DNA from: Pseudomonadota bacterium | GTDB taxonomy: Bacteria; Pseudomonadota; Alphaproteobacteria; Rhizobiales; Xanthobacteraceae | Assembly (NCBI GenBank): GCA_018240595.1 | Contig: JAFEFL010000029.1 | Location: 45,397 to 109,396 of the forward strand | Length of the DNA: 64,000 nt | Direction of reading: 5' to 3' | Shown here: positions 27,801-36,216 of the stretch, piece by piece | How positions within the stretch are numbered: position 1 is the first letter of the stretch | How the letters are laid out: the number at the start of each line of letters is the position of its first letter | The notes under the pieces: generated by a model | What the model saw: the letters and a program-made list of their open reading frames with translations, nothing else | The model's database searches: none | What the model was told of the DNA's origin: nothing | Translations under genes and position numbers: made by a program

Positions 27801-28044
27801 GCGCTTCCGCCCGATCATGATGACGACGCTTGCCGCCTTGTTCGGCGCGCTGCCGCTGGCGCTCGAATCCGGCACCGGCTCGGAGCTGCGCAACCCGCTC
27901 GGCGTCACCATCGTCGGCGGCCTGCTGCTCAGCCAGTTGCTGACCTTGTACACCACGCCGGTCATCTATCTCTACATGGAGCAACTGCGCGCCTATCTGT
28001 CGCCGGCCCGCTCGCGTGCGCGCCCGGCGCAGCCGGCGGAGTGA
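24850..28044 (+). CDS. RND multidrug efflux permease (MdtB-like)
   Basis: This is a 1064-residue inner-membrane proton antiporter. The twelve-helix RND plan is seen, with two large periplasmic loops; TM4 carries the proton-relay 'GFVVDDAIVMIENIVRHIE'. 'GYWWLPVSALPQVDFPTVQV' after TM1 and 'FPSVTISFDLAPGYALSDAV' are hydrophobe-amphiphile (HAE1) features. An unusual Ser/Thr/Asn-rich insert (about residues 778-808) precedes the second docking domain. I use ATG 24850; GTG 24838 is in frame. It pairs with the following pump gene, as MdtB with MdtC. Confidence 0.93.
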   Translation: MSVSSPFIHRPIATSLLGVAVMLGGALGYWWLPVSALPQVDFPTVQVTTQLPGANPDTVAALVTAPLERSFGQIPSLQTMTSSSSFGISQITLQFDLDRDIDGAAQDVQSQISAARSTLPANLPYPPVYSKVNPADTPIITLAVRSDNIALRDLSDMANTILAPRLSEVSGVGRVSVQGGIKPAVRIQADLSRLAAYGIALEDLRSAIVGANVAGAKGALDGAQQSYTIAANDQLSSAAAYRNTVVAYRNGAPVLLSDIADVIDGLENDKVGATYHGKPAIVIDVQRQPGANVIETVQRVQQELPRLQRTLPAGAQLTVVTDRTETIRSSIHDVQFTLVLSIALVVLVVLIFLRTIRATIIAGVALPLSLVATFGVMYFAGFSLDNLSLMALTIGTGFVVDDAIVMIENIVRHIEDGESPLEAALKGAKEIGFTVISLTLSLIAVFIPLLFMTGLVGRMFREFALTLTIAVVASAVVSLTLTPMMCAKLLRREKEGAGNALTRAFSDYTDRTIEGYRKSLEWVLQRRRATLLVTFLTLAATLGLYVAMPKGFLPLQDTGQITAVTEAGTDVSFEEMARRQAQIEAIVRADPDVASVASVIGVSTVNTTPNAGRLTISLKPRSERSDLVAAIVERLKGKVADIPGMTVYFQATQDIQISTRTSRAQYQYTLTGSDADEVTQWADKLAANLRTNPVMREVASEAQEGGPRIMVNVDREKAGRLGVSMQSVTDTLYDAFGQRQISTIYGQANQYRVILEAQPRYQQDPSALSKIYVTGATTSTGTASTTSNTSTSVTNTNTSATPNTVTSSNQVPLAAFARFEHTAAPLAIAHQEQFPSVTISFDLAPGYALSDAVKVIDAAQRSIGMPASVSGSYSGDAAEFAKSLAGEPWLILAAVIAIYIVLGVLYESFIHPLTILSTLPSAGVGALLALMLFGYDLSVIALIGIVLLMGIVKKNAILMIDFALEAEREQGMSPEQSIVQAAMLRFRPIMMTTLAALFGALPLALESGTGSELRNPLGVTIVGGLLLSQLLTLYTTPVIYLYMEQLRAYLSPARSRARPAQPAE

Positions 28045-28078
28045 GGCAGATGCTGGTGATGCCACACACTCAGAAGAC

Positions 28079-28176
28079 TCCCCTCCCCCTTGTGGGGAGG
28101 GGTCGGGGGTGGGGGTCCTTGCGAGCGCTCTCGCTATTACCCCCCTCCCTAACCCTCCCCCACAAGGGGGGAGGGA
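28079..28176. repeat. palindromic G/C-tract repeat, copy 2 (family R1)
   Basis: This copy has the same outer arms as 24699-24811 and a shorter, different centre. It ends only 16 bases before the second pump gene, leaving room for its AAGGAG ribosome site. The two copies are direct repeats around the first pump gene. Confidence 0.9.
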
Positions 28177-28192
28177 ATAGAAGGAGTGGGCC

Positions 28193-31100
28193 ATGAACTT
28201 CTCCTGGCCCTTCATCCGGCGGCCGATCGGCACGACGCTGCTGGCGATCGGATTGTTCCTGACCGGCGCGGTAGCCTACGACTTCCTCCCGGTGTCCAGC
28301 CTGCCGAGCGTGTCGTTCCCGACCATCAGCGTTTCCGCCTCCTATCCGGGCGCCGATCCGAACACGATGGCGGCGACCGTCGCCGCACCACTCGAGCGCC
28401 GGCTCGGCGAGATCTCCGGCGTCACCGAGCTCACCTCTGTGAGTTCGCAGGGCACCAGCCGGATCAACGTGCAGTTCGACCTGTCGCGCAACGTCGACTC
28501 GGCGGCGCGCGACGTGCAGGCGGCGATCAACGCGGCGCTGAGCGACTTGCCCAGCGATCTGCCGTCGGTGCCGACCTTCCGCAAGGCCAACCCGGCCGCG
28601 GCGCCGGTGCTGATCCTCGCCCTCACCTCGAAGACTTTGCCCGGCAGCGCCATCTATGACGCCGCCGACACGGTAATCGCGCAGCGCCTGAGCCAGGTCG
28701 AAGGCGTCGCCGAGGTCAGCGTCGCCGGCTCCGAGCAGCCGGCGATCCGCGTGCGCGTCGATCCCGACCGTATCGCCGGCATGGGCGTGACGCTGGAGCA
28801 GATCCGCAACGCCATCCGCAATTCCAACGCGCAGGGCCCGCTCGGCTCGTTCGACGGCACCAAGCGCGCCGTCACCATCGGCATCAACGACCAGCTGCGT
28901 CAGGCGCCCGAATACGACCCGCTGGTGGTGCGCACCGTGGACGGCAACGTGGTGCGCCTGTCGGACGTCGCCAGCATCAGGCCGAGCGTGCGCAATACCC
29001 GCTCGGCCGGCTGGTACAACCGCGATCCGTCGGTGCTGCTGATCATCACCAAGCAGGGCGATGCCAATGTCATCGACACGGTCGATCGCATCTACGCATT
29101 GCTGCCGGAGCTCAAGCAGTGGATTCCGGCCGGGCTCGACATCCATGTCCTGACCGACAGGACGCAGACCATCCGCGCCAGCGTCGAGGACATGCAGCTC
29201 ACGCTCGCCGCCTCGGCGCTGCTGGTCATGCTGGTGGTGTTCCTGTTCCTGCGCCGCGCCGCCGCGACCATCGCCGCCGGCGTCACCGTACCGCTGTGCC
29301 TCGCCGGCACCTGCGGCGCGATGTGGCTCGCCGGCTTCTCCATCGACAACCTGTCGCTGATGGCGCTGGCGGTGTCGATCGGCTTCGTCGTCGACGACGC
29401 CATCGTCATGATCGAGAACATGTTCCGCTTCATGGAACAGGGCCACCGGCCGTTGCGCGCAGCCATGATGGGCGCCCGGCAGATTTCGTTCACCGTGGTG
29501 TCGATCTCGGTGTCGTTGATCGCTGCCTTCATCCCGCTGCTGTTCATGGGCGGCATCGTCGGCCGGCTGTTCCGCGAATTCTCGGTGACGCTCGCCTTCT
29601 CCATCGCCGTCTCGACCGTGGTGTCGCTGTCGGTGACGCCGATGATCTGCGCCTATTTCGTGCGCAAGCCGCCGGACACGAGCGCGACCTGGCTCGACCG
29701 CCGCGTCGAAAGCCTGTTGTCGCTGTTGCTGCGCTTCTACGACCGCACCCTGCTGTTCGTGCTGGCGCATCGCGGGCTGACGCTGATCGTGTTCGTCGCC
29801 ACCATCGCGCTGACGGTCGGCCTCTTCATCAAGACGCCGAAGGGCTACTTCCCGCAGGACGACACCGGGCTGATTTTCGGCGGCACGCAGGCCTCGACCG
29901 ACATCTCCTACGACGCGATGGAGAAGCTGCAGCTCAAGGCGCTCGACGTCGTGCTTGCCGATCCCGCCGTCGCCGGCGTCGGCTCTTCGGTCGGCGCCTC
30001 CGGCTTCAACGCCTCGGTGAATCGCGGCCGGCTGTTCATCAGCCTCAAATCGCTCGAGGAGCGCGGCAATGTGCCGACGCAGGCCGTGATCGCGCGCCTG
30101 CGCAACCGCATCGGCCAGATCCCCGGCCTGCGCGTCTTTTTGGTGCCGGCGCAGGATCTGCGCGTCGGCGCACGCTCGAGCGACTCGTCCTATCAGTTCA
30201 CCTTGTGGAGCGCCGATATCGACGCGCTGCAGTCCTGGGTGCCGAAGGTCGTCGACCGCGTACAGAAGATTCCTGAATTGACCGACGTCACCACCGACCG
30301 CGAGCAGGGCGGCCTGCAGGTCAACGTCAAGATCGACCGCGCCGCCGCGGCGCGTCTCGGCGTCAGCATCCAGGACATCGACAGCGCGCTCAACAACTTT
30401 TTTAATGATACGGCGACCACCGAGATCTACACGCAGCGCAACCAGTACCGCGTCATCCTCGAAGTAGCGCCGCAGTTCCGGCGCGACCCGAGCGACCTGT
30501 CGACGCTCTACGTGCCCGGCAACGGCAATGCGCAGATTCCGCTCTCCGCTGTGGCGAGCGTCGAGCGCGGCGTCGCGCCGCTGGTGGTCAACCACCAGGG
30601 CCAATTCCCCTCGGTGACGATCACCTACAACATCAAGGAAGGCGTGCCGATCGCCGACGCCACCGCCGCGCTGACGCAGGCAGTCGCCGAGATGCACATG
30701 CCGGATTCGATCCGCACCGACTTTGCCGGCGACGTCAAAGCCTTCAAGCAGAGCGCGGGCGCACAGCCCTTGCTGCTGCTGTCGGCGCTGATCGCGGTCT
30801 ATATCGTGCTCGGCGTGCTCTACGAGAGCCTGGTGCATCCGCTGACGATCATCTCGACGCTGCCCTCGGCCGGCCTCGGCGCGCTGCTGGCGCTGCAGGT
30901 GTCGGGCGCGGAGCTGACGGTGATCGCCTTCATCGGCGTCATCCTGCTGATCGGCATCGTCAAGAAGAACGGCATCATGATGGTGGATTTCGCGCTGGAG
31001 GGCGAGCGCGTGCGCGGCCTCACCCCGGTGCAGGCGATCTACGAAGCCTGCCTCGCCCGCTTCCGCCCGATTCTGATGACGACGCTCGCCGCCATTCTCG

Positions 31101-31330
31101 GCGCCGTGCCGCTGGTGGTCGCCAGCGGTCCGGGCTCGGAATTGCGGCGGCCGCTCGGCATCACCATCATCGGCGGCCTGATCGTGTCGCAGATCCTGAC
31201 TTTGTACACGACGCCGGTGATCTATCTCTATCTCGACCGCCTGCATCACCGCCTCGGCGGCGGCCTGCCTAGCTTCATCAAGCGGCGCCCGCGCGAACCG
31301 GACGCGCCGAGCATTCAGCCGGCGGAGTAA
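28193..31330 (+). CDS. RND multidrug efflux permease (MdtC-like)
   Basis: This is the second RND pump, 1045 residues, with the same twelve-helix HAE1 plan. The proton-relay motif in TM4 is 'GFVVDDAIVMIENMFRFME'. ATG 28193 has a well-placed AAGGAG. Two adjacent and divergent RND genes behind one adaptor are the layout of MdtABC, in which the pumps form a heterotrimer. The gene ends 6 bases before the stop of a convergent Liv ATPase. Confidence 0.94.
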   Translation: MNFSWPFIRRPIGTTLLAIGLFLTGAVAYDFLPVSSLPSVSFPTISVSASYPGADPNTMAATVAAPLERRLGEISGVTELTSVSSQGTSRINVQFDLSRNVDSAARDVQAAINAALSDLPSDLPSVPTFRKANPAAAPVLILALTSKTLPGSAIYDAADTVIAQRLSQVEGVAEVSVAGSEQPAIRVRVDPDRIAGMGVTLEQIRNAIRNSNAQGPLGSFDGTKRAVTIGINDQLRQAPEYDPLVVRTVDGNVVRLSDVASIRPSVRNTRSAGWYNRDPSVLLIITKQGDANVIDTVDRIYALLPELKQWIPAGLDIHVLTDRTQTIRASVEDMQLTLAASALLVMLVVFLFLRRAAATIAAGVTVPLCLAGTCGAMWLAGFSIDNLSLMALAVSIGFVVDDAIVMIENMFRFMEQGHRPLRAAMMGARQISFTVVSISVSLIAAFIPLLFMGGIVGRLFREFSVTLAFSIAVSTVVSLSVTPMICAYFVRKPPDTSATWLDRRVESLLSLLLRFYDRTLLFVLAHRGLTLIVFVATIALTVGLFIKTPKGYFPQDDTGLIFGGTQASTDISYDAMEKLQLKALDVVLADPAVAGVGSSVGASGFNASVNRGRLFISLKSLEERGNVPTQAVIARLRNRIGQIPGLRVFLVPAQDLRVGARSSDSSYQFTLWSADIDALQSWVPKVVDRVQKIPELTDVTTDREQGGLQVNVKIDRAAAARLGVSIQDIDSALNNFFNDTATTEIYTQRNQYRVILEVAPQFRRDPSDLSTLYVPGNGNAQIPLSAVASVERGVAPLVVNHQGQFPSVTITYNIKEGVPIADATAALTQAVAEMHMPDSIRTDFAGDVKAFKQSAGAQPLLLLSALIAVYIVLGVLYESLVHPLTIISTLPSAGLGALLALQVSGAELTVIAFIGVILLIGIVKKNGIMMVDFALEGERVRGLTPVQAIYEACLARFRPILMTTLAAILGAVPLVVASGPGSELRRPLGITIIGGLIVSQILTLYTTPVIYLYLDRLHHRLGGGLPSFIKRRPREPDAPSIQPAE

Positions 31331-31336
31331 GATTCG

Positions 31337-32044
31337 TCACACTCCCAAATACCGATGCTGCACGTCGGTGTTGGCGGCGAGTTCGGCCGACAGGCCCGAC
31401 CACACGACGCGGCCGCGCTCGATCATGAAGTGACGATCGGCAACCTTCAGCAACGCGCCGACATTCTTGTCGATGACCATGACCGACAGGCCGGAGGTCT
31501 TGAGCCGTGCCAGACAATTCCAGATTTCCTGGCGGATCAGCGGCGCCAGGCCTTCGGTCGCCTCGTCGAGGATGAGCAGGCGCGGATTGGTCATCAGTGC
31601 GCGGCCAACCGCGAGCATCTGCTGTTCGCCACCCGAGAGCTGGTTGCCCATGCTGCCAGCGCGCTCGGCCAGCCGCGGAAACAGATCGTAGACACGCTCC
31701 AGCGTCCAATCGCCGCCGTCGCGCACCACCGCGGTGGCGACGAGATTCTCGCGCACGGTGAGATTGGGGAAGATCTGGCGGCCTTCCGGCACCAGGCCGA
31801 TGCCGCGCTGCGCGATGCGATAGGCCGGCAGGCCGCGGATCTCCTCGCCCATGAACTTGATCGAGCCGGCGCGCGCCATGGTCAGGCCCATGATGGAGCG
31901 CACGGTCGTGGTCTTGCCCATGCCATTGCGGCCCATCAGCGTGACCATCTCGCCGGGGCGGATGGCGAAGGACACGCCGAACAGCACCTGGCTCTGGCCG
32001 TAGCAGGTTTCGACGCCGTCGAGGCTGAGCAGCGGATCAAGCAT
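31337..32044 (-). CDS. Liv-type ABC ATPase (LivF), cluster 1
   Basis: This is the second ATPase of branched-chain-type importer cluster 1, 235 residues. Walker A is GRNGMGKTT, the signature is LSGGEQQM, and Walker B is LLILDEATEGLAP, all LivF-like. ATG 32044 overlaps the upstream LivG gene by 8 bases; the open frame extends into that gene. The cluster order on this strand is SBP, LivH, LivM, LivG, LivF. The ligand may be an amino acid, an amide or an aromatic acid. Confidence 0.93.
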   Translation of the reverse strand: MLDPLLSLDGVETCYGQSQVLFGVSFAIRPGEMVTLMGRNGMGKTTTVRSIMGLTMARAGSIKFMGEEIRGLPAYRIAQRGIGLVPEGRQIFPNLTVRENLVATAVVRDGGDWTLERVYDLFPRLAERAGSMGNQLSGGEQQMLAVGRALMTNPRLLILDEATEGLAPLIRQEIWNCLARLKTSGLSVMVIDKNVGALLKVADRHFMIERGRVVWSGLSAELAANTDVQHRYLGV

Positions 32045-32798
32045 GCGCCGTCTCCGCATCGCCGAGATAGGCCTCGCGCACCTGTTGGTTGCCGCGGATC
32101 TCGTCGGGCGATCCCGTGGCGATGATGCGGCCATAGACCAGCACCGAGATGCGGTCGGCGAGCGCGAACACCGCTTCCATGTCGTGCTCGACCAGCAGGA
32201 TCGTGTAGTCGCGTTTCAGCGCCCGCAGCATGCCGACCATGCGCGCCGATTCCTCCGGGCCGAGACCGGCCATTGGCTCGTCGAGCAGCAGCAGGCGCGG
32301 CTGGCCGGCGAGTGCCATGGCGAGTTCGAGCAGCCGGTGTTCGCCGTGGCTGAGCGAGGCGGTCAGCCGCTCGGCGCGATCGGCAAGGCCGACGCGGGCC
32401 AGCGCCTCGCGCGCGGGTTCTCGCAACGCCGCCTCAGCGCGCGCATTGCGCCAGAACGAGAACGAATGGCCGGCATGGGCCTGCACCGCGAGCGCGACGT
32501 TGTCGAGAACGCTCATGTTGAGGAACAGCGAGGTGATCTGGAACGAACGCGCCAGACCGATATGGCTGCGCTTCTGCATTGGCAGACGGGTAATATCAGC
32601 GCCTGCGAACCGGATGGCGCCGCTGTCGGCAAAGATCGAGCCAGACAGTTGCGCGATCAACGTCGTCTTGCCGGCGCCGTTGGGGCCGATCAGCGCGTGC
32701 AGTTCGCCCGGCGGGATGGCGAAAGAGACGTCGTCGGTGGCGACGATGCCGCCGAAGCGCTTGGCGAGATGGCCGACCTCGAGCAGCGGCGCGCTCAT
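32037..32798 (-). CDS. Liv-type ABC ATPase (LivG), cluster 1
   Basis: This is the first ATPase of Liv cluster 1, 253 residues. Walker A is GPNGAGKTT, the signature 'LSHGEHRLLE' is the LivG variant and Walker B is LLLLDEPMAGLGPEE. ATG 32798 overlaps the LivM stop (ATGA) and the C-terminus overlaps LivF, so the module is translationally coupled. Confidence 0.93.
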   Translation of the reverse strand: MSAPLLEVGHLAKRFGGIVATDDVSFAIPPGELHALIGPNGAGKTTLIAQLSGSIFADSGAIRFAGADITRLPMQKRSHIGLARSFQITSLFLNMSVLDNVALAVQAHAGHSFSFWRNARAEAALREPAREALARVGLADRAERLTASLSHGEHRLLELAMALAGQPRLLLLDEPMAGLGPEESARMVGMLRALKRDYTILLVEHDMEAVFALADRISVLVYGRIIATGSPDEIRGNQQVREAYLGDAETAHA

Positions 32799-33772
32799 GA
32801 CGGCCTCCGCAGCGTGAAGCGCTCGCCGAGCGTGGCGAGCAGGCCGTCGATGCCGCCGCGGGCGAACAGCACGACCAGCAGCAGCAGCGGTCCGAGGATG
32901 ATCTGCCAGTATTCGGTGAAGCCGGACAGCACCTCCTCGAGCACGAGGAGCGCGATGGCGCCCATCACCGGGCCGATCACGGTGCCCATGCCGCCGAGCA
33001 CGACCATGATGATGAGATCGCCGGAGCGGGTCCAGTACATCACTGAGGGCGAGACGAAGTCGGCCTGGTTGGCGAGCAGCGCGCCCGACAGGCCGCACAG
33101 CACGCCGGCGATGACGAAGGCGGTGAGCTTGTAGCGGTAGGTCGCGAAACCGATCGCGCGCATGCGCACTTCGTTGGAGCGCACGCCCTGCAGCACCATG
33201 CCGAAGCGCGAATTGATCAGCCGGTAGACCAGATAGATCGCAGCGAACAGGATGACGAGGCAGACGTAATAGAACTGCACCTTGTCCGACAGGTTCAGCG
33301 CCTCGATGAACTGGCTGCGCTTGTAGATGGTCAGGCCGTCGTCGCCGCCGTAGCGGGCGATGCCGGCGAAGATATAGTACGCCATCTGCGCGAAGGCGAG
33401 CGTGATCATGATGAAATAGACGCCACGGGTGCGCAGCGACAGCGCGCCGATCACCAGCGCGAACAGCGCCGAGGCGAGGATCGCCACCGGCCACTGCACG
33501 AAGCCGCTATAGACGCCCTCCTTCGCCAGCATGCCGACGGCATAGCCGCCGATGCCGAGATAGACGGCGTGGCCGAAGCTCATCATGCCGCCGAAGCCGA
33601 GGATGAGATTGAGGCTGACCGCCGCCAGCGCCATGATGACGATGCGGGTGAACAAGGTGAGCGCGAAGCGGTCGCCGGCGAGCTGCGCATAGACCGGCAG
33701 CAGCGCCAGCGCGATCAGCAACAGCGCGACGACGATGTTGCGCAAGGTGAGCAATGACGTCTTGGGAGGCAT
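32795..33772 (-). CDS. Liv-type ABC permease (LivM), cluster 1
   Basis: This is the LivM-type membrane subunit, 325 residues with eight to ten hydrophobic segments. Family motifs are 'SLNLILGFGGMMSFGHAVYLGIGGYAVG' and 'GGMGTVIGPVMGA' near the C-terminus. It overlaps the LivH stop by one base and the LivG start by four. Confidence 0.93.
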   Translation of the reverse strand: MPPKTSLLTLRNIVVALLLIALALLPVYAQLAGDRFALTLFTRIVIMALAAVSLNLILGFGGMMSFGHAVYLGIGGYAVGMLAKEGVYSGFVQWPVAILASALFALVIGALSLRTRGVYFIMITLAFAQMAYYIFAGIARYGGDDGLTIYKRSQFIEALNLSDKVQFYYVCLVILFAAIYLVYRLINSRFGMVLQGVRSNEVRMRAIGFATYRYKLTAFVIAGVLCGLSGALLANQADFVSPSVMYWTRSGDLIIMVVLGGMGTVIGPVMGAIALLVLEEVLSGFTEYWQIILGPLLLLVVLFARGGIDGLLATLGERFTLRRPS

Positions 33773-34686
33773 CAGCGCTGCCCCGCCGAGAACAGGCCTT
33801 CGGGCTTCACGATCAGGACGATCGCCATCAAGAGATAGATCAGCATCGACGACAAAGCCGGCGCCAGCGTCGAGGCCGCCGCCGGGCTCAAGACCTCACG
33901 CAACATGTCGGGCAGATAGGAGCGGCCGAGCGTGTCGATGAAGCCGACCAGCAGCGCCGCCACCAGCGCGCCGCGGATCGAACCGATGCCGCCGATCACG
34001 GTGATGACGAAAGCGAGAATGAGGATGTTCTCGCCCATGCCGATCTGCACGGTGAGAATCGGCGCCTGCATCAGCCCGGCGAGGCCGGCGAGCGCGGCGC
34101 CGAGGCCGAACACCAGCGTGTAGAGCAGCTTGATGTTGACGCCCAGCGCGCCGACCATTTCACGGTTCGAGGCGCCGGCGCGGATCAGCATGCCGATGCG
34201 CGTGCGCATCACCAGCGCGTAGAGCCCGCCGGCGACGATCAGCGACACGACGATGATCGAGAACTTGTAGGCCGAATACTGGAAACCGAGGATCGAGATC
34301 GGCTGTTGCAGCCAGCCGGGCAGCGGCAGCGCCAGGCCCGCCGGGCCCCAGATCAGACGCACGCTTTCATTGAAGAACAGGATCAGGCCGAAGGTACCGA
34401 GCACGTGGTCGAGATGGTCGCGTCCGTAGAGCCGCCGCATGGCGACGACCTCCACCACCATGCCGACCAGCAAGGTCGCCAGCATCGCCAGGATGGCGCC
34501 GAGCACGAAGCTGCCGGTCAGGGCCGAGAAGGTGGCGGCGAAATAGGCCCCCAGCATGTAGAGCGAACCGTGCGCGAGGTTCACCAGATCCATGATGCCG
34601 AACACCAGCGTCAGCCCCGCCGCCAGCATGAACAGCAGCAGGCCGAATTGCAGGCCGTTGAGGCATTGCTCGATGAAGAGGGTCAT
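33772..34686 (-). CDS. Liv-type ABC permease (LivH), cluster 1
   Basis: This is the LivH-type membrane subunit, 304 residues. It begins with 'FIEQCLNGLQFGLLLFMLAAGLTLVFGIMDLVNLAHG', the standard LivH opening, and contains 'VVAMRRLYGRD' and 'GGIGSIRGALVAAL'. A hairpin with U-rich 3' side lies between it and the upstream binding-protein gene, which would let the binding protein be made in excess. Confidence 0.93.
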   Translation of the reverse strand: MTLFIEQCLNGLQFGLLLFMLAAGLTLVFGIMDLVNLAHGSLYMLGAYFAATFSALTGSFVLGAILAMLATLLVGMVVEVVAMRRLYGRDHLDHVLGTFGLILFFNESVRLIWGPAGLALPLPGWLQQPISILGFQYSAYKFSIIVVSLIVAGGLYALVMRTRIGMLIRAGASNREMVGALGVNIKLLYTLVFGLGAALAGLAGLMQAPILTVQIGMGENILILAFVITVIGGIGSIRGALVAALLVGFIDTLGRSYLPDMLREVLSPAAASTLAPALSSMLIYLLMAIVLIVKPEGLFSAGQR

Positions 34687-34729
34687 GGTCGCCGACGATC
34701 GATCTTGAGGCAGCCACTATAAAGCAAAA

Positions 34730-34755
34730 CGGCGGAAACGCTCGCGCTTCCGCCG
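34730..34755 (-). terminator. intra-operon hairpin between binding-protein and LivH genes
   Basis: CGGCGGAA and TTCCGCCG form an eight-base-pair stem with a ten-base loop, followed on the minus strand by TTTTGCTTTA. This looks like a partial terminator that lowers permease expression relative to the binding protein. Confidence 0.65.
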
Positions 34756-34776
34756 CCTTGCCAATGGCCGTGCCGC

Positions 34777-35952
34777 TTACTTCATCGGGCACTTGTCGTG
34801 GAAGCGGTCCTGGTCGTCCTTGACGATGGTCGCCACGGTCTTCAGCGAGAGCTGGCCGTCGGCATCCTTGACCACGTCCTGCAGGTAGAAGTTCTGGATC
34901 GGGAAGTGGTTGTTGCCGAACTTGAAGCCGCCGCGCAGCGATTTGAAGTCGGCCTTTTCCATGGCCTTCTGCACCGCAGCCTTGTCCGACAGGTTTCCCT
35001 TGGTGGCGACAACCGCCGAGTTGATGAGCTGCGCCGCGTCGTAAGCCTGAGCGCCGTAATAGGTCGGACGCAGGCCGGTGTACTTCTTGCGGTAGTCGGC
35101 GACGAACTTCTTGTTCTGCTCGTTCGGCAGATCGTTGACCCACTCCTGCGCGCCCGGCACGCCGATCGCGTTGTCCTTCTGCAGCGGCAGCGACAATTCG
35201 TCGATGGTGAAGGCGGTATAAAGCGGCACCGAGCCCTTCAGGCCCGACGCGGCGTACTGGTTGAGAAACTGCACGCCGGCGGCGCCGGGATAGAACACGA
35301 AGATCGATTCGGCGCCGGACGCCTTGGCCTTGGCGAGTTCGGCCGAGAAGTCGAGCTGCGACGGCCAGGTGGTCAACTCCTGGCCGACGACCTTGCCCTT
35401 GAAGGTCGAGGCGACGCCCGCGAGCATGTCCTTGCCAGCAGCGTAGTTCGGGCCGATCAGGAAGACGCTCTTCACGCCCTTCTGGTTCATGTAGAGGCCC
35501 ATGGCCTGCGGCGTCTGGTCGTTCTGCCACGAGGTCGAGAAGAAATACGGCGAGCACAGTTCGCCGGCGATCTGCGACGGGCCGGCATTGGCGCTGATGA
35601 GGAAGGTCTTGGAGTCGACGACCGGCTTGATCGAAGCCAGCAGCACGTTCGACCAGATGTAGCCGGTAACGAAATCGACCTTGTCGCTTTCGATGAGCTT
35701 CTCGGTCTTCTGCTTGCCGACATCCGGCTTCTGCGCGTCGTCTTCGTAGATGACCTCGACCGGGATGCCGCCCATCTTGCGGCCCATGTGGTCGAGCGCC
35801 AGTTCGAACGAATTGCGCATGTCGTTGCCGATCACCGCCGTCGGACCGCTGAAGGTCGAGACGAAGCCGATCTTGATGGATTTCTGCTGAGCCAGCGCGG
35901 GCTGGGCCGCGAGCAGGACGACGGCACCGGCCGCCATGAGCGCGTTACGCAT
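34777..35952 (-). CDS. Liv-type ABC substrate-binding protein, cluster 1
   Basis: This is the periplasmic type I binding protein of Liv cluster 1, 391 residues with a signal peptide ending 'PALAQQ'. 'IKIGFVSTFSGPTAVIGNDM' and 'GGIPVEVIYEDDAQKPDVGKQ' are family motifs. ATG 35952 has a GGAGGAA ribosome site 6 to 8 bases upstream; an ATG at 35985 is in frame but weaker. Ligand specificity is not evident, though the neighbouring catabolic genes suggest an aromatic or amino acid. Confidence 0.93.
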   Translation of the reverse strand: MRNALMAAGAVVLLAAQPALAQQKSIKIGFVSTFSGPTAVIGNDMRNSFELALDHMGRKMGGIPVEVIYEDDAQKPDVGKQKTEKLIESDKVDFVTGYIWSNVLLASIKPVVDSKTFLISANAGPSQIAGELCSPYFFSTSWQNDQTPQAMGLYMNQKGVKSVFLIGPNYAAGKDMLAGVASTFKGKVVGQELTTWPSQLDFSAELAKAKASGAESIFVFYPGAAGVQFLNQYAASGLKGSVPLYTAFTIDELSLPLQKDNAIGVPGAQEWVNDLPNEQNKKFVADYRKKYTGLRPTYYGAQAYDAAQLINSAVVATKGNLSDKAAVQKAMEKADFKSLRGGFKFGNNHFPIQNFYLQDVVKDADGQLSLKTVATIVKDDQDRFHDKCPMK

Positions 35953-36054
35953 TTTAATTCCTCCCCTTTGGTCACTTCGGACCATTTTGCTTTCGGCGGA
36001 TAGCCTAGCTGAATTTCCGTCGAACCGTCTACGGCTTGCTGATCCTATCGCGAT

Positions 36055-36097
36055 TTCACCGACCGCCGGATTGAACTATAATTCCGGCTGCGGTGAA
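36055..36097. promoter_or_regulatory. large inverted repeat around TATAAT in divergent region
   Basis: TTCACCG-AC-CGCCGGA and TCCGGC-TG-CGGTGAA form a long imperfect inverted repeat. TATAAT (36077-36082) lies in its centre, and TATAGT reads on the other strand. It sits between the divergent binding-protein gene (35952) and the dehydrogenase gene (36217), so it is a candidate operator for both. Confidence 0.5.
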
Positions 36098-36216
36098 GCT
36101 TAACGCACGTGGCGCCGCGGCCACGATCGCCGTAGAAAACCGGGCGCGATCCGGACCGCGATCCCGGCAGGTCCGGAGTTTGCGCCGACCGTTTCGGCCG
36201 ATGAAAAGGACAATCA

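Noticed and set aside
28070..31249. A 1059-codon open frame on the minus strand opposite the second RND pump
   Set aside because: It is antisense to a certain RND gene and rich in His, Arg, Gln and Asp from GC-rich third-position effects. It has no domain or hydrophobic core and no ribosome site of note.
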